Positions 27,820 through 36,206 of a stretch of DNA of 48,869 bases are shown here, piece after piece. Each line of letters opens with the position of its first letter. The first letter of the stretch is position 1. Made by a program: the position numbers and the translations under genes. Location: the NCBI GenBank assembly GCA_947175055.1, contig CAMWLJ010000014.1, positions 1 through 48,869 of the forward strand, given 5' to 3'. Below the pieces are notes generated by a model that was given only the letters and a program-made list of their open reading frames with translations, was not told where the DNA came from and made no database searches. The DNA is from an uncultured Lachnospiraceae bacterium. GTDB lineage: Bacteria > Bacillota > Clostridia > Lachnospirales > Lachnospiraceae.

Positions 27820-28758
27820 ATGGGTCATGGAATATATGGGACAATAGAGGCGTTAAGAGGAAGCATCGACCGGGTTTTCATCGGCAAGGAGGACGTGGTG
27901 GAGGATCTGCTTGTCTGTCTGCTGGCAGGCGGGCATGTTCTGCTGGAGGACGTGCCGGGCGTGGGGAAGACGACGCTGGCCGGGCTGCTGGCCAGGAGCA
28001 CATCCTGCAGTTTCGGGCGGATACAGTTTACACCGGATACGCTGCCGGGAGATGTGTCCGGCGTCTCGATCTATAACAGGAAAACAGAAGAGTTTGAATA
28101 CCGGGCCGGTGTGGTCATGAACCAGATCCTGCTGGCGGATGAGATCAACAGGACTTCGCCCAAGACGCAGGCCAGCCTGTTAGAGGCGATGGCGGAAGGA
28201 CAGGTGACGGTGGACGGTGTGGTGCATGAACTGCCCAGGCCTTTTATGGTGATCGCCACCCAGAATCCGGTAGAATTTCTGGGGACTTATCCCCTGCCGG
28301 AGGCGCAGATGGACCGCTTTATGATGCGGCTTTCCATCGGTTATCCGGAAAGGGTGCAGGAGATCCGAATGGCGGAGGCTTTCTTAAAGGGAGAGACGCC
28401 GGATACCGCGCAGGCAGTATGCGGGGCGGCGGAAGTGTTGGAGATGCAGGAAGCAGCGGCCAGGGTAAGTGTCGGCAGTGCATTGCTCGGGTACATGAAG
28501 GATATCGTGGATCTGACCAGGCAGGAGGAGCGGTTTGTCCTGGGCGCCAGCCCACGGGCGCTGCTTGCGCTGGTACGGGCTTCCCAGAGCAAGGCCTTTT
28601 TGCTCGGCCGGGACTATGTGAAGCCGGATGATGTGAAGGCGGTGGCGATGCAGGTACTTTTGCACCGGCTGGTGCTGTCCACGGATGCGAGACTTAGGAA
28701 AGAGGACGAGGCTTCTATCCTGAAAAGTCTTGTGCTGAAAGCGAAGATACCGGTATAA
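27820..28758 (+). CDS. MoxR-family AAA+ ATPase
   Basis: A 312-residue AAA+ ATPase of the MoxR group. Walker A is GVGKTT in EDVPGVGKTTLAG, Walker B is ILLADEIN, and sensor motifs follow (ATQNPVEFLGTYPLPEAQMDRF). MoxR proteins act as chaperone-like ATPases that mature or regulate partner complexes, commonly encoded next to DUF58 and transglutaminase proteins, exactly the arrangement here. GGAGGG at 27808-27813 supports the start; an ATG at 27793 would add nine residues. The gene lies 71 nt after araC and 42 nt before the DUF58 gene. The client of the complex is unknown. Confidence 0.92.
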   Translation: MGHGIYGTIEALRGSIDRVFIGKEDVVEDLLVCLLAGGHVLLEDVPGVGKTTLAGLLARSTSCSFGRIQFTPDTLPGDVSGVSIYNRKTEEFEYRAGVVMNQILLADEINRTSPKTQASLLEAMAEGQVTVDGVVHELPRPFMVIATQNPVEFLGTYPLPEAQMDRFMMRLSIGYPERVQEIRMAEAFLKGETPDTAQAVCGAAEVLEMQEAAARVSVGSALLGYMKDIVDLTRQEERFVLGASPRALLALVRASQSKAFLLGRDYVKPDDVKAVAMQVLLHRLVLSTDARLRKEDEASILKSLVLKAKIPV

Positions 28759-28800
28759 ACGGGCAGCGTAAGGGTGTGACGCTTCGGAATGGAGTAGAGA

Positions 28801-29967
28801 ATGATAATAAGAAGATGGATTTTGTTGGGACTATGGCTCCTTTCCCTGGTGTCGATCAGCTTCTATGGGGGTTCGGTCAGCTACGGTTTCTTCTTTGGGG
28901 TGACATTTGTGCCGGTGGTGGCGGCGATCTATCTGCTGTGCGTGTATTTCCGGTTTAAGATCTATCAGAAGCTGGAGAGCAGGAATGTGGTGTGCGGGCA
29001 GCCTGTGCCTTACTTTTTCGTGCTGCAGAATGACGATCATTTTGCGTTTACGAGTGTGGGCGTCCGGTTGTTTTCTTCTTTTTCTTCTGTGGAAAAGCTG
29101 CCCGACGGGACGTCCTACGAGTTGCTGCCGGGGGACAGATATACGTTCGAGACGAAGCTTGTCTGCAAGTACCGGGGAGAGTATGAGGTCGGGGTCAAGG
29201 AGATCGTGATCACGGATTTCCTACGGCTGTTTCAGGTAAGCTACAGGGTGCCCGAGACGATCAGGGCGTTGGTCATGCCTAGGGTCGTGCAGGTCGATGA
29301 GCTGCAGTGCATCGCAGATATCCAGGCCTTATTGCAGCGGGAGACATATCGGGCGCAGACGGAGCCGGACGTGGTGGTCCGGGAGTATGTGCCGGGAGAC
29401 GCGCTGAAGCAGATCCACTGGAAAGCGACCGCCCGGGCGCAGGAACTGAAAGTAAGGACCCGCACCGGAGAGGAAAAGACAGGCATCGCGATCTTGTGCG
29501 ATACAAAACGGTACAGCGCTGATAACAGGGAATATCTGCCTTTGGAAAATAAGATGCTGGAGGTGCTTCTGGCGCTGACGGTCTATTTTGCGCAGCGGAA
29601 TATGGCCTGCAGAATCTGCTATGGACAGCGGGGTATGGTATGCCGTCATGTACAGGATCTGAAAGATTTTGACGTCTTTTACAGGCAGGCGGCGGCGATC
29701 GATTTCGTGCAGGAGGAATCGGTGGAGGAGACGGGCAGGCAGGCTTTGGCAGGAGGTGCCTGGCAGGACTGCAGGATCCTCTTTTTCGTATTGCATGCGT
29801 GGTCGGACAGTGTCTGGGAGATGGCGGAACAGATCGCGGCGGGCGGCGGGATCGCGGTATTGTGTCTGGTCACGGACGGGAATATGGACGAGTATATGAA
29901 ACTTGGCAGTGTGAGGAAGCGGATCGTAGTGCTTCCCGTGGAAGCAAAACTGGAGGGGAAGCTGTGA
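28801..29967 (+). CDS. DUF58-domain membrane protein
   Basis: A 388-residue protein with two N-terminal membrane helices (about 4-25 and 28-48) and a cytoplasmic or extracytoplasmic DUF58 domain. The domain's signature block VREYVPGDALKQIHWKATAR is clear near 197-216, and the C-terminal part resembles a von Willebrand-A-like fold, as in other members. It is the usual middle partner of MoxR-DUF58-transglutaminase operons. Its stop overlaps the start of the next gene (TGATG), so the two are translationally coupled. No enzymatic activity is known for this family. Confidence 0.9.
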   Translation: MIIRRWILLGLWLLSLVSISFYGGSVSYGFFFGVTFVPVVAAIYLLCVYFRFKIYQKLESRNVVCGQPVPYFFVLQNDDHFAFTSVGVRLFSSFSSVEKLPDGTSYELLPGDRYTFETKLVCKYRGEYEVGVKEIVITDFLRLFQVSYRVPETIRALVMPRVVQVDELQCIADIQALLQRETYRAQTEPDVVVREYVPGDALKQIHWKATARAQELKVRTRTGEEKTGIAILCDTKRYSADNREYLPLENKMLEVLLALTVYFAQRNMACRICYGQRGMVCRHVQDLKDFDVFYRQAAAIDFVQEESVEETGRQALAGGAWQDCRILFFVLHAWSDSVWEMAEQIAAGGGIAVLCLVTDGNMDEYMKLGSVRKRIVVLPVEAKLEGKL

Positions 29968-32294
29968 TGGGAGACAGGCTGCATTTGCGGCGAAGGCCGG
30001 GAAAGCTTCACGGGGCGGGGCAGAACGGCAGCCGCTTGATCAATGGGGGTATACTGCTTGGTATCTTACTGACCGGGGCAGGGCGGTTTCTGGGAATCGG
30101 CGCGCTCTCGTTCCTGCATATTGTGACTGCGGCTGTGGTATTCGCATACTGCGAAGGGATGCAGCGCTTTACGGTGAAGGGCAGGGCGGTCTGTGTACTC
30201 CTGACAGCCGTGTTCCTGGGAGTCGTGGCGGCAGCTTTGGGCGGAGAGGCCGGCTGCTTGTTTTTCCGTTCCTGGGTTCACTGGCTGGCGGGACAGGAGG
30301 GATGGAAGGCGGAGTGGAGCGCAGGGTATGAGATCGTACAGGTGGTGATAGTGACTTTTGCCTGTTACGGCCTGCAGTTTATCCTGCAGCGATTTCTTAT
30401 AGTGAAAGTGATGACGGCAGACCTGCTGATCTCCTGGCTGCTTTTCGGGCTGCTGACGGAGTGGGAGATCTCTCATACGGCGGTGGCCTTCTCGCTGTGT
30501 TATATTCTGCTCGTCTATACAGAGTGGGTGCAGCGGGAGTGGAATAAGGTTAAAGGCACAGACCGGCAGAGATCTGTGCTGTGGCTTGTGCCGTTTGCAG
30601 GTCTGTATTTTATTCTGCTGCTGTGCATGCCGGCGCCTCAGGGACCGTACGAGTGGCGTTTTGTGAAAGAAACCTGTTCTGAGATTGGTGAATCTTTGAT
30701 TGGGTTTGCCCAGAATTTCATGCAGGGCGGCGGGGATGATTTCGATACGGGGCTGAGCGGATTTTCCGAAAATGGGGCGCTGCAGGACGGACTGCAGGAA
30801 AATGACCGGGAGATGTTGACGGTACAGGGGACGGGGAATCTCGTGACCAATGTGTATCTGACGGGGAAGATCTATGATACCTTCGACGGATATGGCTGGC
30901 AGCAGAAGTATCGGGGGCCGGAGTCCGGGAGGACGGGGAAAGACATCCCGGAGTTTTGGGACGCGGTGCAGACACAGGAAGCGGCCAGGCTGTATGAGGC
31001 GTCTTCGCTGCAAGACCAGCTTACTGCGGCCACACTTAAGATCCGGTATAAATATTTCCGCACGTCCTGCCTGTTTGCTCCTTTGAAGACGAAAGATATC
31101 AGGATGGCGCGGGAGAGGGACTTCTATGTCTGGGATGGGGATAATCTTCTGTTTCGGGAAAAGCGTGGATACGGCACGGTGTATGAGATAAGTTATTATC
31201 AGATCAATGCGGGGGCGGACAGTTTTGACCGTTTCCTGCGGGAGGCGATGGCGGATGTGAGGGTATCAGATGCGGCAAAAGACCGGACGGCGGCGGATGA
31301 TACCGAAGCGGCGGGGCGGCGGCATATCTATCAGGTTTACGCGCAAGACGTGAAACTCTCGGAAGAGACACGGCGGTATGTGGAGGAATTGACGGCGGGG
31401 GCACAAGATCCGCTGGAAAGCCTGCGGCGGATGGAAGCGGAACTGGCTTCTTTTACTTATACGAAGCAGCCGCGAAAACTGCCGGAAAAGATAGAAGATG
31501 CGGAGACATTCCTGGAATATTTTCTGCTGGAGGGCAGGGAAGGGTACTGCACCCACTTCGCCACGGCTTTTGTGCTGCTGGCGAGGGCACAGGGAATGCC
31601 GGCCCGGTATGTACAGGGGTTCTGTGTGCCGTTACAGGGGAAGCATGAGGCATCTGTGTACGGCGATATGGCGCATGCCTGGCCGGAGGTCTATTTCGAC
31701 GGTGTGGGTTGGATCCCCTTCGAGCCGACGCCGGGGTATGCCGGACTTCGGTATACGCCCTGGGCGGTGGGGGAGAGCAGGCGCATACCGGTTTCTTACG
31801 GGGAAGCGGCGCACAAGCCGGCAGGGGCTGCACAAGCCGTACCCGTGGGAGAGAGTCTGGCTGCGGAGGAGGAAGCCGCAGGAACAGGCGGGGAAGTCTG
31901 GCGGCTTCTGGCCGTGCTTGGATATGCCGTGCTGGCTGTCTGCGTGACAGGGAGCGGCATTCTGGCATTACAGCAGGTGATGAGAAGAAGGCGGTACCGG
32001 AGACTGGACATGACGGGGAAGTTCCGGATGGAGATCGCCGTTAATCTGCGGGCACTCGGACTGCTGGGCCTGCGCAGGGAAGAAGGGGAGACACTGCAGG
32101 AGTTTCGGGAGCGTGCAGAGAGCCTGTGTGCTCTGCAGTGCATCAGCGACTATGAAGAGATCCTGTATGGGGAAAAGGCGGCAGGACAGGAGATGCTTGA
32201 GACAGCCGTCAGGGAGAGAAAGGAACTGCTGGCGGTGCTGCGGGAGCGGAAGAAGTGGCGGTATGTGCTCTTCTTGTGCAGGCTGACGGTGTAG
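29967..32294 (+). CDS. Transglutaminase-domain membrane protein (TgpA-like)
   Basis: A 775-residue protein with five to seven N-terminal membrane helices (about 20-220), a central transglutaminase-like domain and a last helix near 650-670 before a DUF4129-like cytoplasmic tail. The catalytic Cys528 (GYCTHFATAF) and His570 (HAWPEVYF) are present. The third residue, 16 after the His, is Glu586 in PFEPTPG where many family members have Asp. The start ATG overlaps the preceding stop. The protein would act at the outer face of the membrane, perhaps as a protease or crosslinker of wall or surface proteins; the real substrate is unknown. Confidence 0.88.
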   Translation: MGDRLHLRRRPGKLHGAGQNGSRLINGGILLGILLTGAGRFLGIGALSFLHIVTAAVVFAYCEGMQRFTVKGRAVCVLLTAVFLGVVAAALGGEAGCLFFRSWVHWLAGQEGWKAEWSAGYEIVQVVIVTFACYGLQFILQRFLIVKVMTADLLISWLLFGLLTEWEISHTAVAFSLCYILLVYTEWVQREWNKVKGTDRQRSVLWLVPFAGLYFILLLCMPAPQGPYEWRFVKETCSEIGESLIGFAQNFMQGGGDDFDTGLSGFSENGALQDGLQENDREMLTVQGTGNLVTNVYLTGKIYDTFDGYGWQQKYRGPESGRTGKDIPEFWDAVQTQEAARLYEASSLQDQLTAATLKIRYKYFRTSCLFAPLKTKDIRMARERDFYVWDGDNLLFREKRGYGTVYEISYYQINAGADSFDRFLREAMADVRVSDAAKDRTAADDTEAAGRRHIYQVYAQDVKLSEETRRYVEELTAGAQDPLESLRRMEAELASFTYTKQPRKLPEKIEDAETFLEYFLLEGREGYCTHFATAFVLLARAQGMPARYVQGFCVPLQGKHEASVYGDMAHAWPEVYFDGVGWIPFEPTPGYAGLRYTPWAVGESRRIPVSYGEAAHKPAGAAQAVPVGESLAAEEEAAGTGGEVWRLLAVLGYAVLAVCVTGSGILALQQVMRRRRYRRLDMTGKFRMEIAVNLRALGLLGLRREEGETLQEFRERAESLCALQCISDYEEILYGEKAAGQEMLETAVRERKELLAVLRERKKWRYVLFLCRLTV

Positions 32295-32340
32295 GCCTTA
32301 TCTTAGCACTGGTCTTTTTCTGCTTTGCAGGGAAGATGGA

Positions 32341-32370
32341 TTGCAGAAAGAATCGAAGTTCTGTTATAAT
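32341..32370 (+). promoter_or_regulatory. Promoter of the amidohydrolase gene
   Basis: TTGCAG at 32341-32346 and a perfect TATAAT at 32365-32370 are 18 bp apart. The predicted transcript has a leader of about 170 nt that holds three hairpins and the leader repeat. Confidence 0.6.
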
Positions 32371-32431
32371 CAGAATAACGCTGCGGGAGTCTTGCACATG
32401 GCTTCGGCAGGAATAAGAGCAGGAGGGTAAA

Positions 32432-32493
32432 GATTGAAAATTAAAATTTTCAATCGCGAGATTTGTGTCTGCGCGTTGCTTGACACAAACTCG
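32432..32493 (+). repeat. Two stable hairpins upstream of leader repeat copy B
   Basis: The first is a perfect 10-bp stem (32432-32441 with 32446-32455, loop TAAA). The second is a 12-bp stem with one bulged A (32457-32469 with 32482-32493) and a 12-nt loop. The loop sequence TGCGCGTTGCTT resembles the complement of AAGCAGCGCA at 32526-32535, so a competing long-range pairing is possible. Together with the hairpin at 32505 they form a compact three-stem leader. Confidence 0.7.
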
Positions 32494-32502
32494 TTTAATG
32501 CG

Positions 32503-32550
32503 ACGTCTCAACATAGTTGAGACAAAAGCAGCGCAGAAAGGGAAAAGACT
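32503..32550 (+). repeat. Leader repeat copy B: hairpin plus ribosome binding site
   Basis: This is the second copy of the element at 1-48, identical over 37 nt. It holds the same perfect stem (32505-32512 with 32516-32523) and ends at the amidohydrolase start codon with the same 11-nt SD-bearing segment length. Its presence before two unrelated hydrolase genes shows that the unit moves, or is kept, as a translation leader. Confidence 0.85.
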
Positions 32551-33693
32551 ATGTTATGTGTAAGAAACGGATTGCTCCACGACGCTATTCGTGAAGAGGC
32601 CTATCAGGCCGATATTCTGGTGGAGAACGGTAAGATCAAGGCGATCGGCGAACATCTGGAGACAGAAGAAGGGGTTCGGATCATAGAGGCGGAGGGCCTG
32701 CATGTGTATCCTGGTTTCGTGGAAGCCCACGGGCATATCGGTCTTGACGGCTATGGGATCGGTTATGAGGGGATGGATTATAATGAGCTGAACGATATCG
32801 TCAGTCCGCAACTGCGGGGTATCGACGGCGTGAAGCCCATGGATGCCGCATTTGCCAAGGCTGCGGAGGCGGGTGTGACCTGTGTCTGTGTGGGGCCGGG
32901 CAGCGCTAACGTGCTGGGTGGTACCTTCGTTACCATCAAGACGGTGGGCAGAAGGGTGGAGGACATGGTGGTGCGTGACAACGTGGCCATGAAATGTGCC
33001 TTCGGTGAGAATCCCAAAAGAGTCTATCGCGAGAAGAAGGATTCCAGTCGTATGAGTACGGCAGCCCTGCTTCGGGAGATGCTGTTTAAGACCAGGGAAT
33101 ATCTGGAGAAAAAAGAGGCGGCAGGAGACGATCCGGCAAAGAAACCGGCCTTTGACATGAAGCTCGAGGCCTTGATTCCGGTGATAAAAGGGGAGATGCC
33201 CTTAAAGGCTCATGCCCATGCGGCGGAGGATCTTTTCACGGCACTCCGTATTGCCAGAGAATTCGGTGTGAAGATCACGCTGGAGCACGTGACGGAAGGA
33301 CATCTGATCGTGGAAGAACTGGCGAAGGAGAATGTACCGTTGGCGGTAGGCCCGACTCTGACCAGCGCTTCCAAGTATGAGCTGCGCAACAAGAGCTGGA
33401 CGACGCCGGGATTGCTGGCGGCTGCGGGCTGTCAGGTATCCATCATCACGGACTCCCCGGTGATCCCGCAGGAATACCTTCCGCTGTGCGCGGGGCTGGC
33501 GGTGCAGGCCGGGATGGATTCCTTTGCGGCCTTGCAGGCGATCACCATCAATCCGGCCAGACATGCGGGGATCGCAGACCGGGTAGGGTCGCTTGAAGTT
33601 GGCAAGGATGCCGATCTGGTCATCACGGACGGTTGTCCTTTTGAAGTGTCCACGCAAGTGAAGCATGTGTTTATTGACGGGAAAGAAGTGTAA
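32551..33693 (+). CDS. Amidohydrolase-family metalloenzyme
   Basis: A 380-residue amidohydrolase related to imidazolonepropionase and dihydroorotase-like enzymes. The metal motif HGHIG is near residue 60, with further ligands in AHAHAA, EHVTEGH and the late Asp in ITDSPV. A C-terminal beta-sandwich motif (VGSLEVGKDADLVI) closes the protein. It would hydrolyse a cyclic or linear amide in the cytoplasm. The leader repeat gives the start codon. Its leader is shared with the cyclase-family gene at 49, so the two may take part in one catabolic response. The substrate is unknown. Confidence 0.85.
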   Translation: MLCVRNGLLHDAIREEAYQADILVENGKIKAIGEHLETEEGVRIIEAEGLHVYPGFVEAHGHIGLDGYGIGYEGMDYNELNDIVSPQLRGIDGVKPMDAAFAKAAEAGVTCVCVGPGSANVLGGTFVTIKTVGRRVEDMVVRDNVAMKCAFGENPKRVYREKKDSSRMSTAALLREMLFKTREYLEKKEAAGDDPAKKPAFDMKLEALIPVIKGEMPLKAHAHAAEDLFTALRIAREFGVKITLEHVTEGHLIVEELAKENVPLAVGPTLTSASKYELRNKSWTTPGLLAAAGCQVSIITDSPVIPQEYLPLCAGLAVQAGMDSFAALQAITINPARHAGIADRVGSLEVGKDADLVITDGCPFEVSTQVKHVFIDGKEV

Positions 33694-33717
33694 GCGGCTA
33701 TTCACGGCTGATTTTTC

Positions 33718-33746
33718 TTGACGGCCGGCCACTTTGGGTGTATGAT
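33718..33746 (+). promoter_or_regulatory. Promoter before the Uma2 gene
   Basis: TTGACG at 33718-33723 and TATGAT at 33741-33746 are 17 bp apart. The remaining 230 bp up to the gene contain only a small 5-bp hairpin (GTGCG/CGCAC near 33775) and no convincing gene. Confidence 0.45.
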
Positions 33747-33979
33747 AATTTCAACAAGAGTAATCGATGTAACGTGCGCTCGCACATTCAGGCAGTTTCT
33801 GCCGCTTTACTCACAATAATAATTGAACAGCGGCAGGGACTGTTGTGGTCTGTATTACGAAACCGACGCCGGAGATGGTATAAAGTAACTATTTATGTTG
33901 TTGCTCATTACCTTACAGAGTGTCAGGCAGGACAGGCTGATAATAGAAATTCTCTGTCGGAATACAAAGGAGGATTTTT

Positions 33980-34561
33980 ATGGAACACGCCTTGATTGGA
34001 GGAAATGGATCATTTATGACAACAGGTGGAAAGCAAAGCTTTACAGTGGAAGACATTGAAAGACTTCCGGAAGGGGAGCGGGCTGAACTGATCGATGGTG
34101 AGATGTATAGTATGGCCTCGCCGACGCTGACCCATCAGGACATGCTCAGTTGGTTTACGATGAAGATCGGATCATACATTATGGAGCATGGAGGAAAGTG
34201 TCGCGTGCTGCTGGCTCCGTTTGCAGTCTATGTGCTGAACGATGACCACAATTATGTGGAACCGGATATTTCGGTGATCTGTGATGAGAGCAGGCTGGAT
34301 GAGAAGGGATGTCACGGAGCGCCGGACTGGGTCATAGAGATTGTTTCGCCGGCCAGCAAATATACAGACTATGTGAAGAAACTCAATCTATATGAGAAAG
34401 CAGGGGTTCGGGAATACTGGATCGTTGATCCTTTGCAGAAGAGCGTCACGGTGTATGGATTGGAGAAGAAGGAAGGACCCGTGCTGCATTCCTTTTCCGG
34501 GCAGATCAGGGCAGGGATCTGTGAAGATCTGGAATTGGATCTTAGAGAATATCAACGGTGA
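33980..34561 (+). CDS. Uma2-family putative restriction endonuclease-fold protein
   Basis: A 193-residue protein of the Uma2 family (PF05685), which has a PD-(D/E)xK nuclease fold. The pattern VEPDISVI, then DWVIEIVSPASKYTDYVKKLNLYEKAGVREYWIVDP gives the Asp, Glu and Lys expected for the active site. Length fits the family. AAAGGAGG gives a good start. It stands alone, with neither methyltransferase nor integrase nearby. Such genes are scattered in many genomes and their role, including whether they cut DNA, is not settled. Confidence 0.88.
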   Translation: MEHALIGGNGSFMTTGGKQSFTVEDIERLPEGERAELIDGEMYSMASPTLTHQDMLSWFTMKIGSYIMEHGGKCRVLLAPFAVYVLNDDHNYVEPDISVICDESRLDEKGCHGAPDWVIEIVSPASKYTDYVKKLNLYEKAGVREYWIVDPLQKSVTVYGLEKKEGPVLHSFSGQIRAGICEDLELDLREYQR

Positions 34562-34579
34562 ATTTTCAGTAAATTATGA

Positions 34580-34608
34580 TTGAGTATAAGATAAAAAGGC
34601 ATTATAGT
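34580..34608 (+). promoter_or_regulatory. Promoter of the glpK operon
   Basis: TTGAGT at 34580-34585 and TATAGT at 34603-34608 are 17 bp apart, 60 nt before glpK. Confidence 0.65.
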
Positions 34609-34667
34609 AGTGGTATGGGGTGATTTTTCAGAAAATACTACAAAAGACATTTTTAAGGAGGGGCAGT

Positions 34668-36164
34668 ATGGCAAAATACATAATGGCGTTGGACGCGGGA
34701 ACCACCAGCAATCGCTGCATCCTGTTCAACGAGCGGGGTGATATGTGCAGTGTTGCACAGAAGGAGTTTACGCAGTATTTTCCAAGACCGGGCTGGGTGG
34801 AGCACGACGCCGACGAGATCTGGTCTACGCAGTATGAAGTGGCGCAGCAGGCGATGGCGAACATCAATGCCACGGCGGCGGATATCGCGGCGATCGGGAT
34901 CACGAACCAGCGGGAGACGGTGGTGGTATGGGATAAGAAGACCGGCAGTCCGGTCCACAATGCGATCGTGTGGCAGTGCCGGCGCACATCAGAGTATGCG
35001 GACAGCCTGAAAGATAAGGGGCTGACAGACAAATTCCGGGAAAAAACGGGACTTGTGATCGATGCTTACTTTTCGGCGACGAAGATCAAATGGATCCTGG
35101 ACAATGTGGAGGGGGCAAGACAGAAGGCGGAATGCGGCGAGCTGTTGTTCGGCACGGTGGAGACGTGGCTGATCTGGAAGCTGACCAGGGGCGGCGTGCA
35201 TGTGACGGATTATTCCAATGCCTCCCGTACTATGCTTTTTAATATCAATACTTTGACATGGGATGACGAGATCTTGCAGGAGTTACAGATCCCGAAGTGT
35301 ATGCTGCCGGAGGTGAAACCGTCGAGCTGCGTCTACGGAGAGGCGGATCCGGGCTTTTTCGGCGGGCCGATCCCTATCGGCGGAGCGGCAGGCGACCAGC
35401 AGGCGGCACTGTTCGGACAGACCTGCTTTAAGCCGGGCGAGGCGAAGAACACCTATGGAACAGGGTGTTTCCTGTTGATGAATACAGGTGATAAGCCGGT
35501 CTTTTCTCATAACGGCCTGGTGACGACCATCGCCTGGGGACTGGACGGGAAGGTCACATATGCACTGGAAGGGTCTATTTTCGTTGCCGGGGCGGCCATC
35601 CAGTGGCTGCGGGATGAGATGCGGCTGATCGATTCCGCCCAGGATTCGGAGTATATGGCGAAGAAGGTAACGGATACGAACGGCTGTTATGTAGTGCCTG
35701 CCTTTACGGGGCTGGGGGCGCCCCATTGGGATCAGTATGCAAGAGGAACGATCGTGGGCATCACCCGCGGTGTCAACAAATATCATATCATCAGGGCTAC
35801 ACTGGACTCCCTGGCATATCAAGTCAACGATGTGCTGGCGGCGATGGAGGCAGATTCTGCCATCCGGCTGTCTGCGCTTAAGGTGGACGGAGGCGCCAGT
35901 GCCAACAACTTCCTGATGCAGCAGCAGGCGAACATCAGCGGCGCGCCGGTCAACCGGCCGAAGTGCGTGGAGACTACCGCCATGGGAGCAGCTTATCTGG
36001 CCGGGCTGGCGGTAGGCTATTGGGCAAGTAAGGAAGATGTGGTAAAGAACTGGGCCATCGACAGAGAGTTCGTGCCGGAGATTCCGGAAGAAGAGCGGCA
36101 GGCCATGGTGAGGGGCTGGAGCAGGGCGGTCAAGTGTGCATATGGCTGGGAGAAGGAAGAGTAG
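34668..36164 (+). CDS. glpK: Glycerol kinase
   Basis: A 498-residue FGGY-family kinase that phosphorylates glycerol to glycerol 3-phosphate with ATP. The N-terminus [17 protein letters not shown], the block [10 protein letters not shown] and the C-terminal [15 protein letters not shown] are standard for GlpK. Length is typical. AAGGAGG lies 7 nt before the ATG; the open frame extends 48 nt upstream but without family similarity. It is the first gene of a four-gene unit with two flavoproteins and a DUF1667 protein. No glycerol facilitator gene is present in this window. Confidence 0.96.
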   Translation: MAKYIMALDAGTTSNRCILFNERGDMCSVAQKEFTQYFPRPGWVEHDADEIWSTQYEVAQQAMANINATAADIAAIGITNQRETVVVWDKKTGSPVHNAIVWQCRRTSEYADSLKDKGLTDKFREKTGLVIDAYFSATKIKWILDNVEGARQKAECGELLFGTVETWLIWKLTRGGVHVTDYSNASRTMLFNINTLTWDDEILQELQIPKCMLPEVKPSSCVYGEADPGFFGGPIPIGGAAGDQQAALFGQTCFKPGEAKNTYGTGCFLLMNTGDKPVFSHNGLVTTIAWGLDGKVTYALEGSIFVAGAAIQWLRDEMRLIDSAQDSEYMAKKVTDTNGCYVVPAFTGLGAPHWDQYARGTIVGITRGVNKYHIIRATLDSLAYQVNDVLAAMEADSAIRLSALKVDGGASANNFLMQQQANISGAPVNRPKCVETTAMGAAYLAGLAVGYWASKEDVVKNWAIDREFVPEIPEEERQAMVRGWSRAVKCAYGWEKEE

Positions 36165-36206
36165 GTTAAATAGAAGGATAACAAGAGAGATTGGAGCAGA
36201 GAAACT

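Noticed and set aside
33738..33995. 85-codon frame before the Uma2 gene
   Set aside because: No ribosome binding site and atypical composition; the region looks like an untranslated leader with a promoter.
33980..34561. Uma2 gene as part of a restriction or mobile system
   Set aside because: No methyltransferase, integrase, transposase or terminal repeats are nearby; it seems to be a lone gene.
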